Of a stretch of 5,090 nucleotides of DNA, positions 1-5,090 are shown piece after piece (within the stretch, counting starts at the first letter, position 1; each line of letters starts with the position of its first letter). The position numbers were made by a program, and so were the translations under genes. The notes under the pieces were generated by a model that ran no database searches, was not told the DNA's origin, and saw only the letters and a list, made by a program, of their open reading frames with translations. This stretch comes from Bifidobacterium breve (lineage in GTDB: Bacteria; Actinomycetota; Acidimicrobiia; IMCC26256; PALSA-555). The stretch covers positions 1 to 5,090 of the forward strand of contig CAMDCC010000226.1 of NCBI GenBank assembly GCA_945889545.1, given 5' to 3'.

Positions 1-587
1 CCCTTGGGGGAGTGTGCAGCCACGATGTCGTCGACGTTTTCGGTGCGGAGCGCTTCGACGTACGTGTCATGCAAGAGCAGCGCCGCGAGGCGCGCGTGCG
101 GAGGCTGCTGACCTTCGTCGGAGGGCGTACGGCCGTCAGGCCGGCGGCCGACGGTGCCGATCTGGAGCTCTCCGAGGATGCCGTCGTGACCCACCGGGAA
201 CAGCGCGACCGTCTCGCTTTGTGTCATGAGCCCGCTCGCGACCTGCTTGAGCGTGACGACCCCGTGAGTCAGCGTGTACCAGCCTTGGCGGATCTCCACG
301 AGGGCGTTCCACCCGTGAATCTCAATGGCCTCGCGCAGCGTTTCGTACTGACCACGGATCTCATCGACGGTTGTGCCGGTCAAGAAACGCCACGACCCTT
401 CGGTGTCGCCCTCCCGGGCCAGGGTCCAAGCCAGGGGAGCATCGGCGGCAAGGGTGGCCGCGATCTGGTGCACATCCTGGGTGAACTCGGAGTGGATGTG
501 CCTCCAGGTCAGGGTGCCGGACTGCTCGGCCACGTGGGCATGAGCGACGGCTTCCTCGTGCATTGACTGCGTCGCTGGTCTGCTCAT
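1..587 (-). CDS. NTF2/SnoaL-like protein with two domains, partial (3' end outside window)
   Basis: The reading frame stays open from an ATG at 587 to the left edge, giving 195 codons; the C-terminus is missing. Residues about 25-145 alternate helix-like and strand-like stretches (DEIRGQYETLREAIEIHG, then NALVEIRQGWYTLTHGVVTL) that fit an NTF2-like cone fold. After a Pro/Gly/Asp-rich linker (about 148-163), residues from about 165 (LLLHDTYVEALRTENVDDIV) look like the first helix of a second SnoaL-like domain, where the pattern Y-x-A-L-x-x-x-D-x-D-x-I is typical. Such folds serve as small isomerases, hydrolases, cyclases or ligand-binding proteins in polyketide, steroid and terpenoid metabolism; catalytic residues cannot be assigned here. 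No signal peptide is visible, so it is probably cytoplasmic. The ATG at 587 is chosen because it overlaps the stop of a tiny upstream ORF; an in-frame ATG at 563 is an alternative. It is divergent from the dioxygenase gene. Family call moderately sure, function unknown. Confidence 0.68.
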   Translation of the reverse strand, partial: MSRPATQSMHEEAVAHAHVAEQSGTLTWRHIHSEFTQDVHQIAATLAADAPLAWTLAREGDTEGSWRFLTGTTVDEIRGQYETLREAIEIHGWNALVEIRQGWYTLTHGVVTLKQVASGLMTQSETVALFPVGHDGILGELQIGTVGRRPDGRTPSDEGQQPPHARLAALLLHDTYVEALRTENVDDIVAAHSPK

Positions 588-604
588 GTCGCTGGTCTGC
601 TCAT
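571..604 (-). repeat. Perfect 17-bp tandem duplication over the start codon
   Basis: On the minus strand ATGAGCAGACCAGCGAC occurs twice head to tail (604-588 and 587-571) with no mismatch. The inner copy begins the NTF2-like reading frame (MSRPAT...). Because 17 is not a multiple of three, the outer copy is read in another frame. Exact identity suggests a recent slippage duplication or selection for the arrangement. Confidence 0.93.
584..604 (-). CDS. Six-codon upstream ORF overlapping the NTF2-like start (ATGA)
   Basis: The outer copy of the 17-bp duplication starts with ATG at 604 and reads M-S-R-P-A-T before a TGA at 586-584. That TGA overlaps the ATG of the NTF2-like gene (587-585) as ATGA, the classic geometry for termination-reinitiation. 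A G-rich stretch (GGGGG) lies about 8-12 bases upstream of the outer ATG and is the only ribosome-binding-like sequence nearby; the inner ATG has none. Ribosomes may therefore load at 604 and restart at 587. The peptide itself need not have a function. Whether it is translated is inference. Confidence 0.4.
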   Translation of the reverse strand: MSRPAT

Positions 605-633
605 GCTGACTGCCCCCGTCTCGCCTCTGCCGC

Positions 634-639
634 ATTGTA
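634..639 (-). promoter_or_regulatory. Candidate -10 element for the NTF2-like gene
   Basis: The minus strand reads TACAAT here, close to the TATAAT consensus and about 30 bases upstream of the first ATG at 604, giving a predicted leader of roughly 20 bases. No convincing -35 box is seen 16-18 bases further upstream. It abuts a small palindrome, AGCGCT (640-645). The divergent spacer of about 84 bp between the two start regions must also hold the dioxygenase promoter, for which no clear boxes were recognised. Confidence 0.25.
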
Positions 640-676
640 AGCGCTATGTTGGGTCCGCTCCCGAGAGCTGCCAGCG

Positions 677-682
677 AGGAGG
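677..682 (+). promoter_or_regulatory. Strong ribosome binding site of the dioxygenase gene
   Basis: AGGAGG lies six bases before the ATG at 689, an almost ideal Shine-Dalgarno sequence and spacing. It fixes the start of the dioxygenase and contrasts with the weak initiation signals of the divergent NTF2-like gene. Confidence 0.85.
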
Positions 683-688
683 GCCGTC

Positions 689-1621
689 ATGACCAAGCTC
701 GAGCTCCGCGATCTCAGTCCCGCGTTCGGCTTCGAGGTGCGAGGTTACGACCCGGCCGTGGAGCTGGACGTCGACGAGCGCCGGTTGCTCAAGGACGCGT
801 TCGACCGTCGTGGACTGGTCGTGTTCCGAGGCATCGACATCGACCGCGCTGGTCAGACCTTCCTCGTGCAGATGTTCGCCGGCGACGGTTACCCCTCGGA
901 AGAGTCGGTGGCCGCGACTGTCGCCAAGCAGAAGACGTTCATGATCTCCAACATCGTGCCCGACGCCGTCGCGCCGTTCGGCGAGCTGCTCTTGCACTCC
1001 GACGCCATGTGGTCCTTCGCACCGTACGAGGTCTTGTCACTGTACGGCGAAGACGTCGAACCGCCGGTCCCCCCGACGCAGTTCGTGAGCACGACGCACG
1101 CGTGGGAGGCGCTGCCCGACGACCTGCGGGCGCGGGTCGAAGGCTTGGAGGCTGTGCACTCCACGGGTCAGCAAGCAAAGGGCGACGACGCCGAGAATGC
1201 CCAGAAGTTGCTCAAAGCCACCTTCGCAAATGAGCACTCCACCACGACACCCGTCGGTTATCGCAACCCTCGTACCGGCACGACGATGTTGTACGTGTGC
1301 CCGATGATGACCCATGAGATCGTCGGACTCCCGAAGCAGGAGAGCGACGATCTCCTCGCTGAGCTGTTCAGCTACATGGACTCCTCCCAGCACACCTTTG
1401 AGCTGCACTGGCAGCCCGGTGATCTCGCGATCTGGGACAACCTCGCCGTGCAGCACGCGCGGCCCGACGTCAATACGGAGCACGGTGCACGCACGCTGCG
1501 CAAAGTCGCGCATCCCCCAGTGCCCGGTTCGGTCGGCACGATCGAAAGTCCCAAGTGGGGGCGAGAAGAAGCGTTGACCGCCGCCACAACGACGCGCGAG
1601 CTGTCGGAGGAAAAGGCGTGA
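689..1621 (+). CDS. TauD/TfdA-family Fe(II)/2-oxoglutarate-dependent dioxygenase
   Basis: This 310-residue protein matches the usual length of the TauD/TfdA family, cytoplasmic enzymes that couple oxidative decarboxylation of 2-oxoglutarate to hydroxylation of a substrate, often one carrying a sulfonate, sulfate ester or carboxylate. The iron-binding triad is visible: His103-x-Asp105 (LLLHSDAMW) and distal His256 (WDNLAVQHARPD). Thr130 sits where TauD Thr126 contacts 2-oxoglutarate, and Arg268 (RTLRK) fits the Arg that grips its carboxylate. Two departures from TauD: the PGGDT-type motif reads PVPPT (126-130), and the second Arg of the R-x-x-x-R pair appears to be Lys272. The N-terminal part (LSPAFGFEVRGYD, GLVVFRGIDI) is also typical. 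The ATG at 689 has an ideal AGGAGG site. The stop overlaps the P450 start (GTGA), so the two proteins are probably made together. Family call firm; substrate unknown, with an alkylsulfatase (AtsK-like) or a terpenoid/steroid hydroxylase among the options. Confidence 0.9.
   Translation: MTKLELRDLSPAFGFEVRGYDPAVELDVDERRLLKDAFDRRGLVVFRGIDIDRAGQTFLVQMFAGDGYPSEESVAATVAKQKTFMISNIVPDAVAPFGELLLHSDAMWSFAPYEVLSLYGEDVEPPVPPTQFVSTTHAWEALPDDLRARVEGLEAVHSTGQQAKGDDAENAQKLLKATFANEHSTTTPVGYRNPRTGTTMLYVCPMMTHEIVGLPKQESDDLLAELFSYMDSSQHTFELHWQPGDLAIWDNLAVQHARPDVNTEHGARTLRKVAHPPVPGSVGTIESPKWGREEALTAATTTRELSEEKA
1606..1610 (+). promoter_or_regulatory. Ribosome binding site that sets the P450 start
   Basis: GGAGG lies seven bases before GTG at 1618, inside the last codons of the dioxygenase gene. 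It favours this GTG over the in-frame ATG at 1555, which has no such site and would add 21 residues lying wholly inside the dioxygenase gene. Confidence 0.8.
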
Positions 1622-2805
1622 GCACGACCGTCGCTGACATCTATTGGGATCCCTGGGATCGGGAGATCTACGAGAATCCGCGCCCCGTCTACCGGCAGCT
1701 CCGCGACCACGCGCCCCTGTACCACAACGATCGCCACGGCTTCTATGCGATCAGCCGGTACGACGACGTGGAGCGCATGCTGATGGACCGCGACACGTTC
1801 ATCTCCGGCAAGGGAACCATCCTCGACGCCATGCTCGCGAACACGCCGATTTCGCCCGGGTTGTTCATCTTCGAAGACCCGCCGTTCCACACCTTCCACC
1901 GGGCGCGACTCATGCGGGTGTTCACGCCGCGCGCGGTGAATCTGCTCGAGCACGACGTGCGCGAGTTCTGTGCGAGGACCCTCGAAGCGCTTGCCGGACA
2001 TGAGCACTTCGACATGATGGGTGATCTCGCCCGTGAGGTTCCGATGCGCGTGATGGGCCTGCTGTTGGGGATCCCCGAGAGCGACCAGCGGGTCTTGCGT
2101 GACCACTTCATCGAGACGATGCACCGGCCCAAGGGGGTTGAAATCGATCGCACCTTCGTGAGCGATACCTTCTCGACGTACCTCGACTACCGCGAGGAAC
2201 ACCCGTCCGACGACCTCATGACGCGGTTGCTCCTCACGGAGTTCGAAGACGAGACCGGGACGACCAGGCGCCTCACTCGTGAGGAGCTCGTCACATACAT
2301 CAACCTCATCGCTGCGGCGGGGAACGACACGACCGGGCTCTTGATCGGATGGACCGCGAAGCTGCTGAGCGACCATCCCGACCAACGAGCGGAGATTGCG
2401 AACGACCCGTCGTTGATCCCGAACGCGATTGACGAGATCGTGCGGTTTGAGCCGCCTGCGTACTCGTTCGGACGCTATGTAGCTCGTGATACCGAGCTCG
2501 TCGGGCAGACGGTCCCCGCAGGTTCGATCGTCATGTGCGTGTCCGGTGCGGCCAACCAAGACGACCGCGTGTTCGGCCCCGACGCCGAGCAGTTCGATAT
2601 CCACCGAACGATGCAACGACACATCAGCTTCGGGTACGGCCCCCACTTCTGCATTGGCGCGAACCTCGCCCGCCTCGAAGGGCGCATCGTCCTGGAGGAG
2701 CTCATGAAGCGGATGCCGAACTGGCAGGTCGACAACGACAACGCTCGATTGATCTACGGCGGCCCAACCCGGGGCTGGGAGCACCTGCCGGTCAGCGTCG
2801 GGTAG
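1618..2805 (+). CDS. Cytochrome P450 monooxygenase
   Basis: A 395-residue soluble bacterial class-I-type P450 of normal length, with no membrane anchor. Numbered from the GTG start, the oxygen-activation I-helix motif is AAGNDTTG (233-240), the K-helix ExxR is Glu273-Ile-Val-Arg276, and the heme-thiolate loop is FGYGPHFCIG (338-347) with Cys345 as axial ligand. EDPPFHTFHRARL (86-98) is the typical C-helix approach containing the H-x-x-x-R heme-propionate contacts. The protein hydroxylates a probably hydrophobic substrate with electrons from a ferredoxin and reductase, neither of which is encoded in the window. The GTG start is preceded by GGAGG and overlaps the dioxygenase stop, indicating an operon and translational coupling. 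The gene ends 4 bp from the convergent sulfotransferase. The CYP family number cannot be assigned by eye. P450 identity is certain; substrate unknown, with steroid, terpenoid or fatty-acid-like compounds usual for actinobacterial relatives. Confidence 0.96.
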   Translation: MSTTVADIYWDPWDREIYENPRPVYRQLRDHAPLYHNDRHGFYAISRYDDVERMLMDRDTFISGKGTILDAMLANTPISPGLFIFEDPPFHTFHRARLMRVFTPRAVNLLEHDVREFCARTLEALAGHEHFDMMGDLAREVPMRVMGLLLGIPESDQRVLRDHFIETMHRPKGVEIDRTFVSDTFSTYLDYREEHPSDDLMTRLLLTEFEDETGTTRRLTREELVTYINLIAAAGNDTTGLLIGWTAKLLSDHPDQRAEIANDPSLIPNAIDEIVRFEPPAYSFGRYVARDTELVGQTVPAGSIVMCVSGAANQDDRVFGPDAEQFDIHRTMQRHISFGYGPHFCIGANLARLEGRIVLEELMKRMPNWQVDNDNARLIYGGPTRGWEHLPVSVG

Positions 2806-2809
2806 CAGC

Positions 2810-3937
2810 TCAGCCCGAGGTCTTGCAGAACCCGCCGAATCTGTCGAGGTACTCGGCGAACCCAGCTCGGATCTCCTCAGTGGTGAGGCCGAATTCTTCA
2901 GCCGTATAGCGGTGCTCACCACGTGATCCAGCCGTGTTCTGTGCGGTCCACGCGATCATTGCCGCGCGCACGTCGTCGTCGAGCCGCAGACCCGCAAACT
3001 CGTAGATGCGCTCGACGGCGCCCATCGGGTCGGTCTGGAGCTCGGGCTGACCGACGTCGAAGAATCGGTCCTCGCCAAGAACGGCGCGATCGGCCATCGC
3101 GCGGCGCACGCCACCCAGAAGGTGCTCGAGCGTCTGGCGACCGAACTCCCGATCGGCCGTCCACTCCGGGAGTCGCATGCGGGTGTGCTCGGCGATGACG
3201 CTGCAAGCCGAGGGGATCACCTTCTCCGGATCCCGGTGCGTCATCACGAAGCGTGCGTTCGGATAGTGCGAAGCGAACGCTCCCAGCGTGTACATCGACT
3301 CTGGGCTCTTGAGGAGCCAACGGTACGGCGGACGTCGCGAGTGGAGAAGCCGCAGGATCCGCTCGTGGTACGGGAACGCGCTCGTGTGATCAGCCGTACG
3401 CCAGTACTTCGCGTAGGTTGGCACGCCCAAGACGTTCGGGCTTTCGTGGAACGAGAGCTCATGGATCCGGCGGTCCTCTGCAGGGCCGTCCACTGTTGCG
3501 ATGTGCTGCACATTCTGGTCGACGGACGCTTGGGGCCGTCGAGGATCGTCATGCTCGCTCGCAAGCTCTGGCGGAGGGACGGGATCGATGAGCTCCCACT
3601 TCCGTGCGTAGCGGAACTGTGGGTCGATGGCGAGCAGGTAGTGCGTAGCCGTGGTACCCGACCGACCGGTGCCGATGATGACCAACGGCCCTTCGACTTC
3701 GTGTGCCGCAGCCTCGTCCGCGTGCTCGGCGTACCAACCCTCGACGCGTAGGCGGTTCACGAGGCGGTCGACGACGATCGTCTCGATCAGCGCCGCCGCG
3801 GCCGGGTCGTCGCCGAGGTCGACGGGGATTGCCGCGACGAGATGTTCGAAGCCGTCCTGCCACCCGTCAGGTCCGAAGTCCGACAGCCCGGTGCGGCGTC
3901 GTGCTCGGTCGAGGAGTTCTTCGGGTGTGGTGTTCAT
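2810..3937 (-). CDS. PAPS-dependent sulfotransferase family protein
   Basis: This 375-residue cytoplasmic protein transfers a sulfuryl group from PAPS to a hydroxyl or amine acceptor. The 5'-phosphosulfate-binding loop is clear at residues 86-96 (VIIGTGRSGTT), followed by a helix and the W-E motif (KWELIDP, 113-119). LLKSP (208-212) is the conserved central strand and loop, and the 3'-phosphate site is FVMTHRDPEKVIPS (230-243), with Arg235 and Ser243 as the expected contacts. The C-terminal HRYTAEEFGLTTEEI with the following F-x-x-Y (342-363) is typical of actinobacterial family members. The start is taken as ATG at 3937, which gives a normal N-terminus (MNTTPEELLDRARRRTGL); an upstream TTG at 3955 would add six residues and lacks a ribosome site. 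It is convergent with the P450 and divergent from the DUF1214 gene. Acceptor unknown; a product of the neighbouring oxygenases is an attractive candidate, as in the Cyp128/Stf3 menaquinone pathway. Confidence 0.92.
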   Translation of the reverse strand: MNTTPEELLDRARRRTGLSDFGPDGWQDGFEHLVAAIPVDLGDDPAAAALIETIVVDRLVNRLRVEGWYAEHADEAAAHEVEGPLVIIGTGRSGTTATHYLLAIDPQFRYARKWELIDPVPPPELASEHDDPRRPQASVDQNVQHIATVDGPAEDRRIHELSFHESPNVLGVPTYAKYWRTADHTSAFPYHERILRLLHSRRPPYRWLLKSPESMYTLGAFASHYPNARFVMTHRDPEKVIPSACSVIAEHTRMRLPEWTADREFGRQTLEHLLGGVRRAMADRAVLGEDRFFDVGQPELQTDPMGAVERIYEFAGLRLDDDVRAAMIAWTAQNTAGSRGEHRYTAEEFGLTTEEIRAGFAEYLDRFGGFCKTSG

Positions 3938-3964
3938 CGGTCCCAACGTGCTCAAGCGCGCGAG

Positions 3965-3970
3965 ATGTTA
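3965..3970 (-). promoter_or_regulatory. Candidate -10 element for the sulfotransferase gene
   Basis: TAACAT on the minus strand, just preceded by a T, lies 28 bases upstream of the ATG at 3937. It would give a leader of about 20 bases containing GGGA shortly before the start. No good -35 box is visible, so this is a weak call. The same bases include a GTTAAC palindrome (3967-3972). Confidence 0.22.
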
Positions 3971-4005
3971 ACTTCAGCCTGCATCGGACACCACCGGCCA
4001 TCGCC

Positions 4006-4021
4006 GTTCGCGGAACATGTT
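4006..4021. promoter_or_regulatory. Operator-like overlapping inverted repeats
   Basis: GTTC-gcg-GAAC (4006-4016) is a perfect inverted repeat with a 3-base centre, and it overlaps the perfect 8-bp palindrome AACATGTT (4014-4021). The result is three alternating GTT/AAC half-sites in 16 bases, ending three bases before the GTG of the DUF1214 gene and inside the divergent promoter region. A repressor bound here could block ribosome loading or transcription of that gene. There is no direct evidence of binding, and short palindromes arise by chance. Confidence 0.25.
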
Positions 4022-4024
4022 GGG

Positions 4025-5090
4025 GTGCCCTCGTCCGCGCTGATCGACAAGCTTCTCCGTGAGATCCCGCACGCTCGCGACGCGGTGTTGAATGAGGACA
4101 CCACGGCGGTCCTGGTCGAGCGATTACAGGACGCGGCGCGTCTGCTGTCCGAGTTCCCGCTCACGAGCAATCCGACGGATCGCGCGGAATCGTTTCGCTA
4201 CCTGCTCTCGATGACCGCGTACGCGATCGATGCCGGCGTGCTCAACGCCGATCCACTGGAACCGATGTTCTCCCAGCCGTACCGCCTGCACCTGCTCGAT
4301 TGGGGAGGCGCCAGCCCTGATGCCGTGTACCGGCGGGCGATGGTGCGGGACGACCGTTCGTATCGCGTGCATGGCCGACTCGGGAACGCGGAGTACCTTT
4401 CGATCGACTTCCGACAGGGTGCCGAGGCGTGCACGATCGCCCGTGACGAGCTCGACGAGAATGCCGACGGCAGCTTCGAGGTGTTCCTCGGCGGCTCCGA
4501 CCGTGAGCAGCATTGGTGGCCGCTCCGCGAGGGCACCAGCGGCCTGGTGGTCAGGGAGCTCTTCGGCGATTGGCGCGGCGCCCGGCGCTCCGTGCTGCGC
4601 ATCGACTGCTTGGACGGGGAACAAGCACCTCGTCCCGAGCACAGCAGCGGCCGGGTGGCCGCGGAGTTCAATGTGATCGGGGAATGGATCTTGGAGGGCG
4701 CGGTCCGTTACTGGGCCGAGCGATCCACTCGGTTGGCTATCGATGCGAGGAACCGGTTCCTGCCCGACCTGCGCCGGAGCGACACCAAGCTGCCGGTGAC
4801 GAGCTTCGGATGGTGGGACCTCGAATCGGACGAGGCGCTCATCGTCGAGCTCCGTGACCCCGAGGCGGCGTTCTGGGGTCTGCACCTCGTCACCTCCTTG
4901 TGGCACACACTCGACTCTGCCAACCGGCTGACGACGCACAACGCCATCCAGGCGCACCGAGATGAGGACGGCACGTACCGGTTTGTGGTTTCGGCCGAGG
5001 ACCCTGGGACCTTCAACTGGCTCGACACCATGGGCCTCCAGCGCGGCGTGATGATCCTTCGCTTCTGCGGTGCGGCGAACCCGGTTCCTC
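4025..5090 (+). CDS. DUF1214-domain protein, partial (3' end outside window)
   Basis: The frame stays open from GTG 4025 to the right edge, 355 codons. The C-terminal part, from about residue 255, has the DUF1214 hallmarks: a strand-rich segment (SFGWWDLESDEALIVEL, FWGLHLVTSLWHTLD), then SANRLTTHNA, a DEDGTYRFVVS strand, and the closing NWLDT followed by a strand with Arg (MILRF). The N-terminal half (LIDKLLREIPHARDAVL, ESFRYLLSMTAYAID) is helical and resembles that of stand-alone actinobacterial members, so probably only the last residues are cut off. No signal peptide or membrane helix is seen, unlike the exported DUF1254/DUF1214 proteins. The biochemical role of DUF1214 is unknown. The start is uncertain: an in-frame ATG at 3965 would add 20 residues that look non-conserved (MLTSACIGHHRPSP), and neither start has a good ribosome site. 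It is divergent from the sulfotransferase gene and may share control with it. Confidence 0.75.
   Translation, partial: MPSSALIDKLLREIPHARDAVLNEDTTAVLVERLQDAARLLSEFPLTSNPTDRAESFRYLLSMTAYAIDAGVLNADPLEPMFSQPYRLHLLDWGGASPDAVYRRAMVRDDRSYRVHGRLGNAEYLSIDFRQGAEACTIARDELDENADGSFEVFLGGSDREQHWWPLREGTSGLVVRELFGDWRGARRSVLRIDCLDGEQAPRPEHSSGRVAAEFNVIGEWILEGAVRYWAERSTRLAIDARNRFLPDLRRSDTKLPVTSFGWWDLESDEALIVELRDPEAAFWGLHLVTSLWHTLDSANRLTTHNAIQAHRDEDGTYRFVVSAEDPGTFNWLDTMGLQRGVMILRFCGAANPVP

Noticed and set aside
12..566. Plus-strand open frame of 184 codons
   Set aside because: It mirrors the NTF2-like gene on the opposite strand; the plus-strand translation shows no family features while the minus-strand one does.
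1555..1617. ATG at 1555 as the start of the P450
   Set aside because: It would add 21 residues unlike any P450 N-terminus, all overlapping the dioxygenase gene; GTG at 1618 has an ideal ribosome site and the usual GTGA overlap.
1648..1660. Palindrome GATCCC-T-GGGATC near the start of the P450 gene
   Set aside because: It lies in coding sequence for Asp-Pro-Trp-Asp, part of the normal P450 N-terminus, and there is no further sign of an operator; probably chance.
2798..2818. Hairpin between the P450 and sulfotransferase genes as a terminator
   Set aside because: The stem has only five pairs, the loop is 11 bases, and there is no T-tract on either strand.
1372..2922. Minus-strand open frame of 516 codons opposite the P450 gene
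   Set aside because: It runs antisense to a gene with complete P450 motifs and crosses the convergent junction into the sulfotransferase; its translation has no recognisable domain. Long antisense frames are common in high-GC DNA.
3122..3751. Plus-strand open frame of 209 codons
   Set aside because: Antisense to the sulfotransferase, whose PAPS-binding motifs lie on the minus strand.
3965..4024. ATG at 3965 as the start of the DUF1214 protein
   Set aside because: Possible but not preferred: the extra 20 residues look like non-coding sequence, the ATG has no clear ribosome site, and it coincides with the proposed sulfotransferase promoter.
4124..4957. Minus-strand open frame of 277 codons
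   Set aside because: Antisense to the DUF1214 gene; its translation is rich in Arg, Pro and Gly without any recognisable motif.

Overview
The window is GC-rich bacterial chromosomal DNA. Codon use (G/C at third positions), short promoter regions, a GTG start, a GTGA gene overlap and the protein families all suggest a high-GC actinobacterium, perhaps of the Acidimicrobiia or mycobacterial type. That placement is an inference from gene content and sequence style, not from a marker gene. Five protein genes fill almost the whole window; no RNA gene, insertion sequence, CRISPR array or phage remnant was seen, and no stretch over about 100 bases lacks a gene.

Layout: (1) 1-587, minus strand, cut by the left edge: a protein with one NTF2/SnoaL-like domain and the start of a second. 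Its start region carries a 17-bp tandem duplication that creates a six-codon upstream ORF ending in an ATGA overlap. (2) 689-1621, plus: an Fe(II)/2-oxoglutarate dioxygenase of the TauD/TfdA family, divergent from gene 1. (3) 1618-2805, plus: a cytochrome P450 whose GTG start overlaps the dioxygenase stop, so the two form a translationally coupled pair. (4) 2810-3937, minus: a PAPS-dependent sulfotransferase, convergent with the P450 and only 4 bp from it. (5) 4025 to the right edge, plus: a DUF1214-domain protein, divergent from the sulfotransferase across a promoter region of about 87 bp.

Together the genes look like a small accessory metabolic cluster acting on a hydrophobic, lipid-, terpenoid- or steroid-like substrate: two different iron oxygenases, a sulfonating enzyme, an NTF2-like small-molecule-binding or enzyme fold and a DUF1214 protein of unknown role. 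The P450/sulfotransferase pairing recalls Cyp128/Stf3 of Mycobacterium tuberculosis, which hydroxylate and then sulfonate a menaquinone. TauD relatives such as AtsK release sulfite from sulfonates or sulfate from alkyl sulfates, so a sulfation/desulfation route is possible. The substrate cannot be read from the sequence. Nothing here demonstrates a new system; the most distinctive direct observations are the duplicated start region of gene 1, the oxygenase-oxygenase-sulfotransferase arrangement and the non-standard 2-oxoglutarate-site residues of the dioxygenase.
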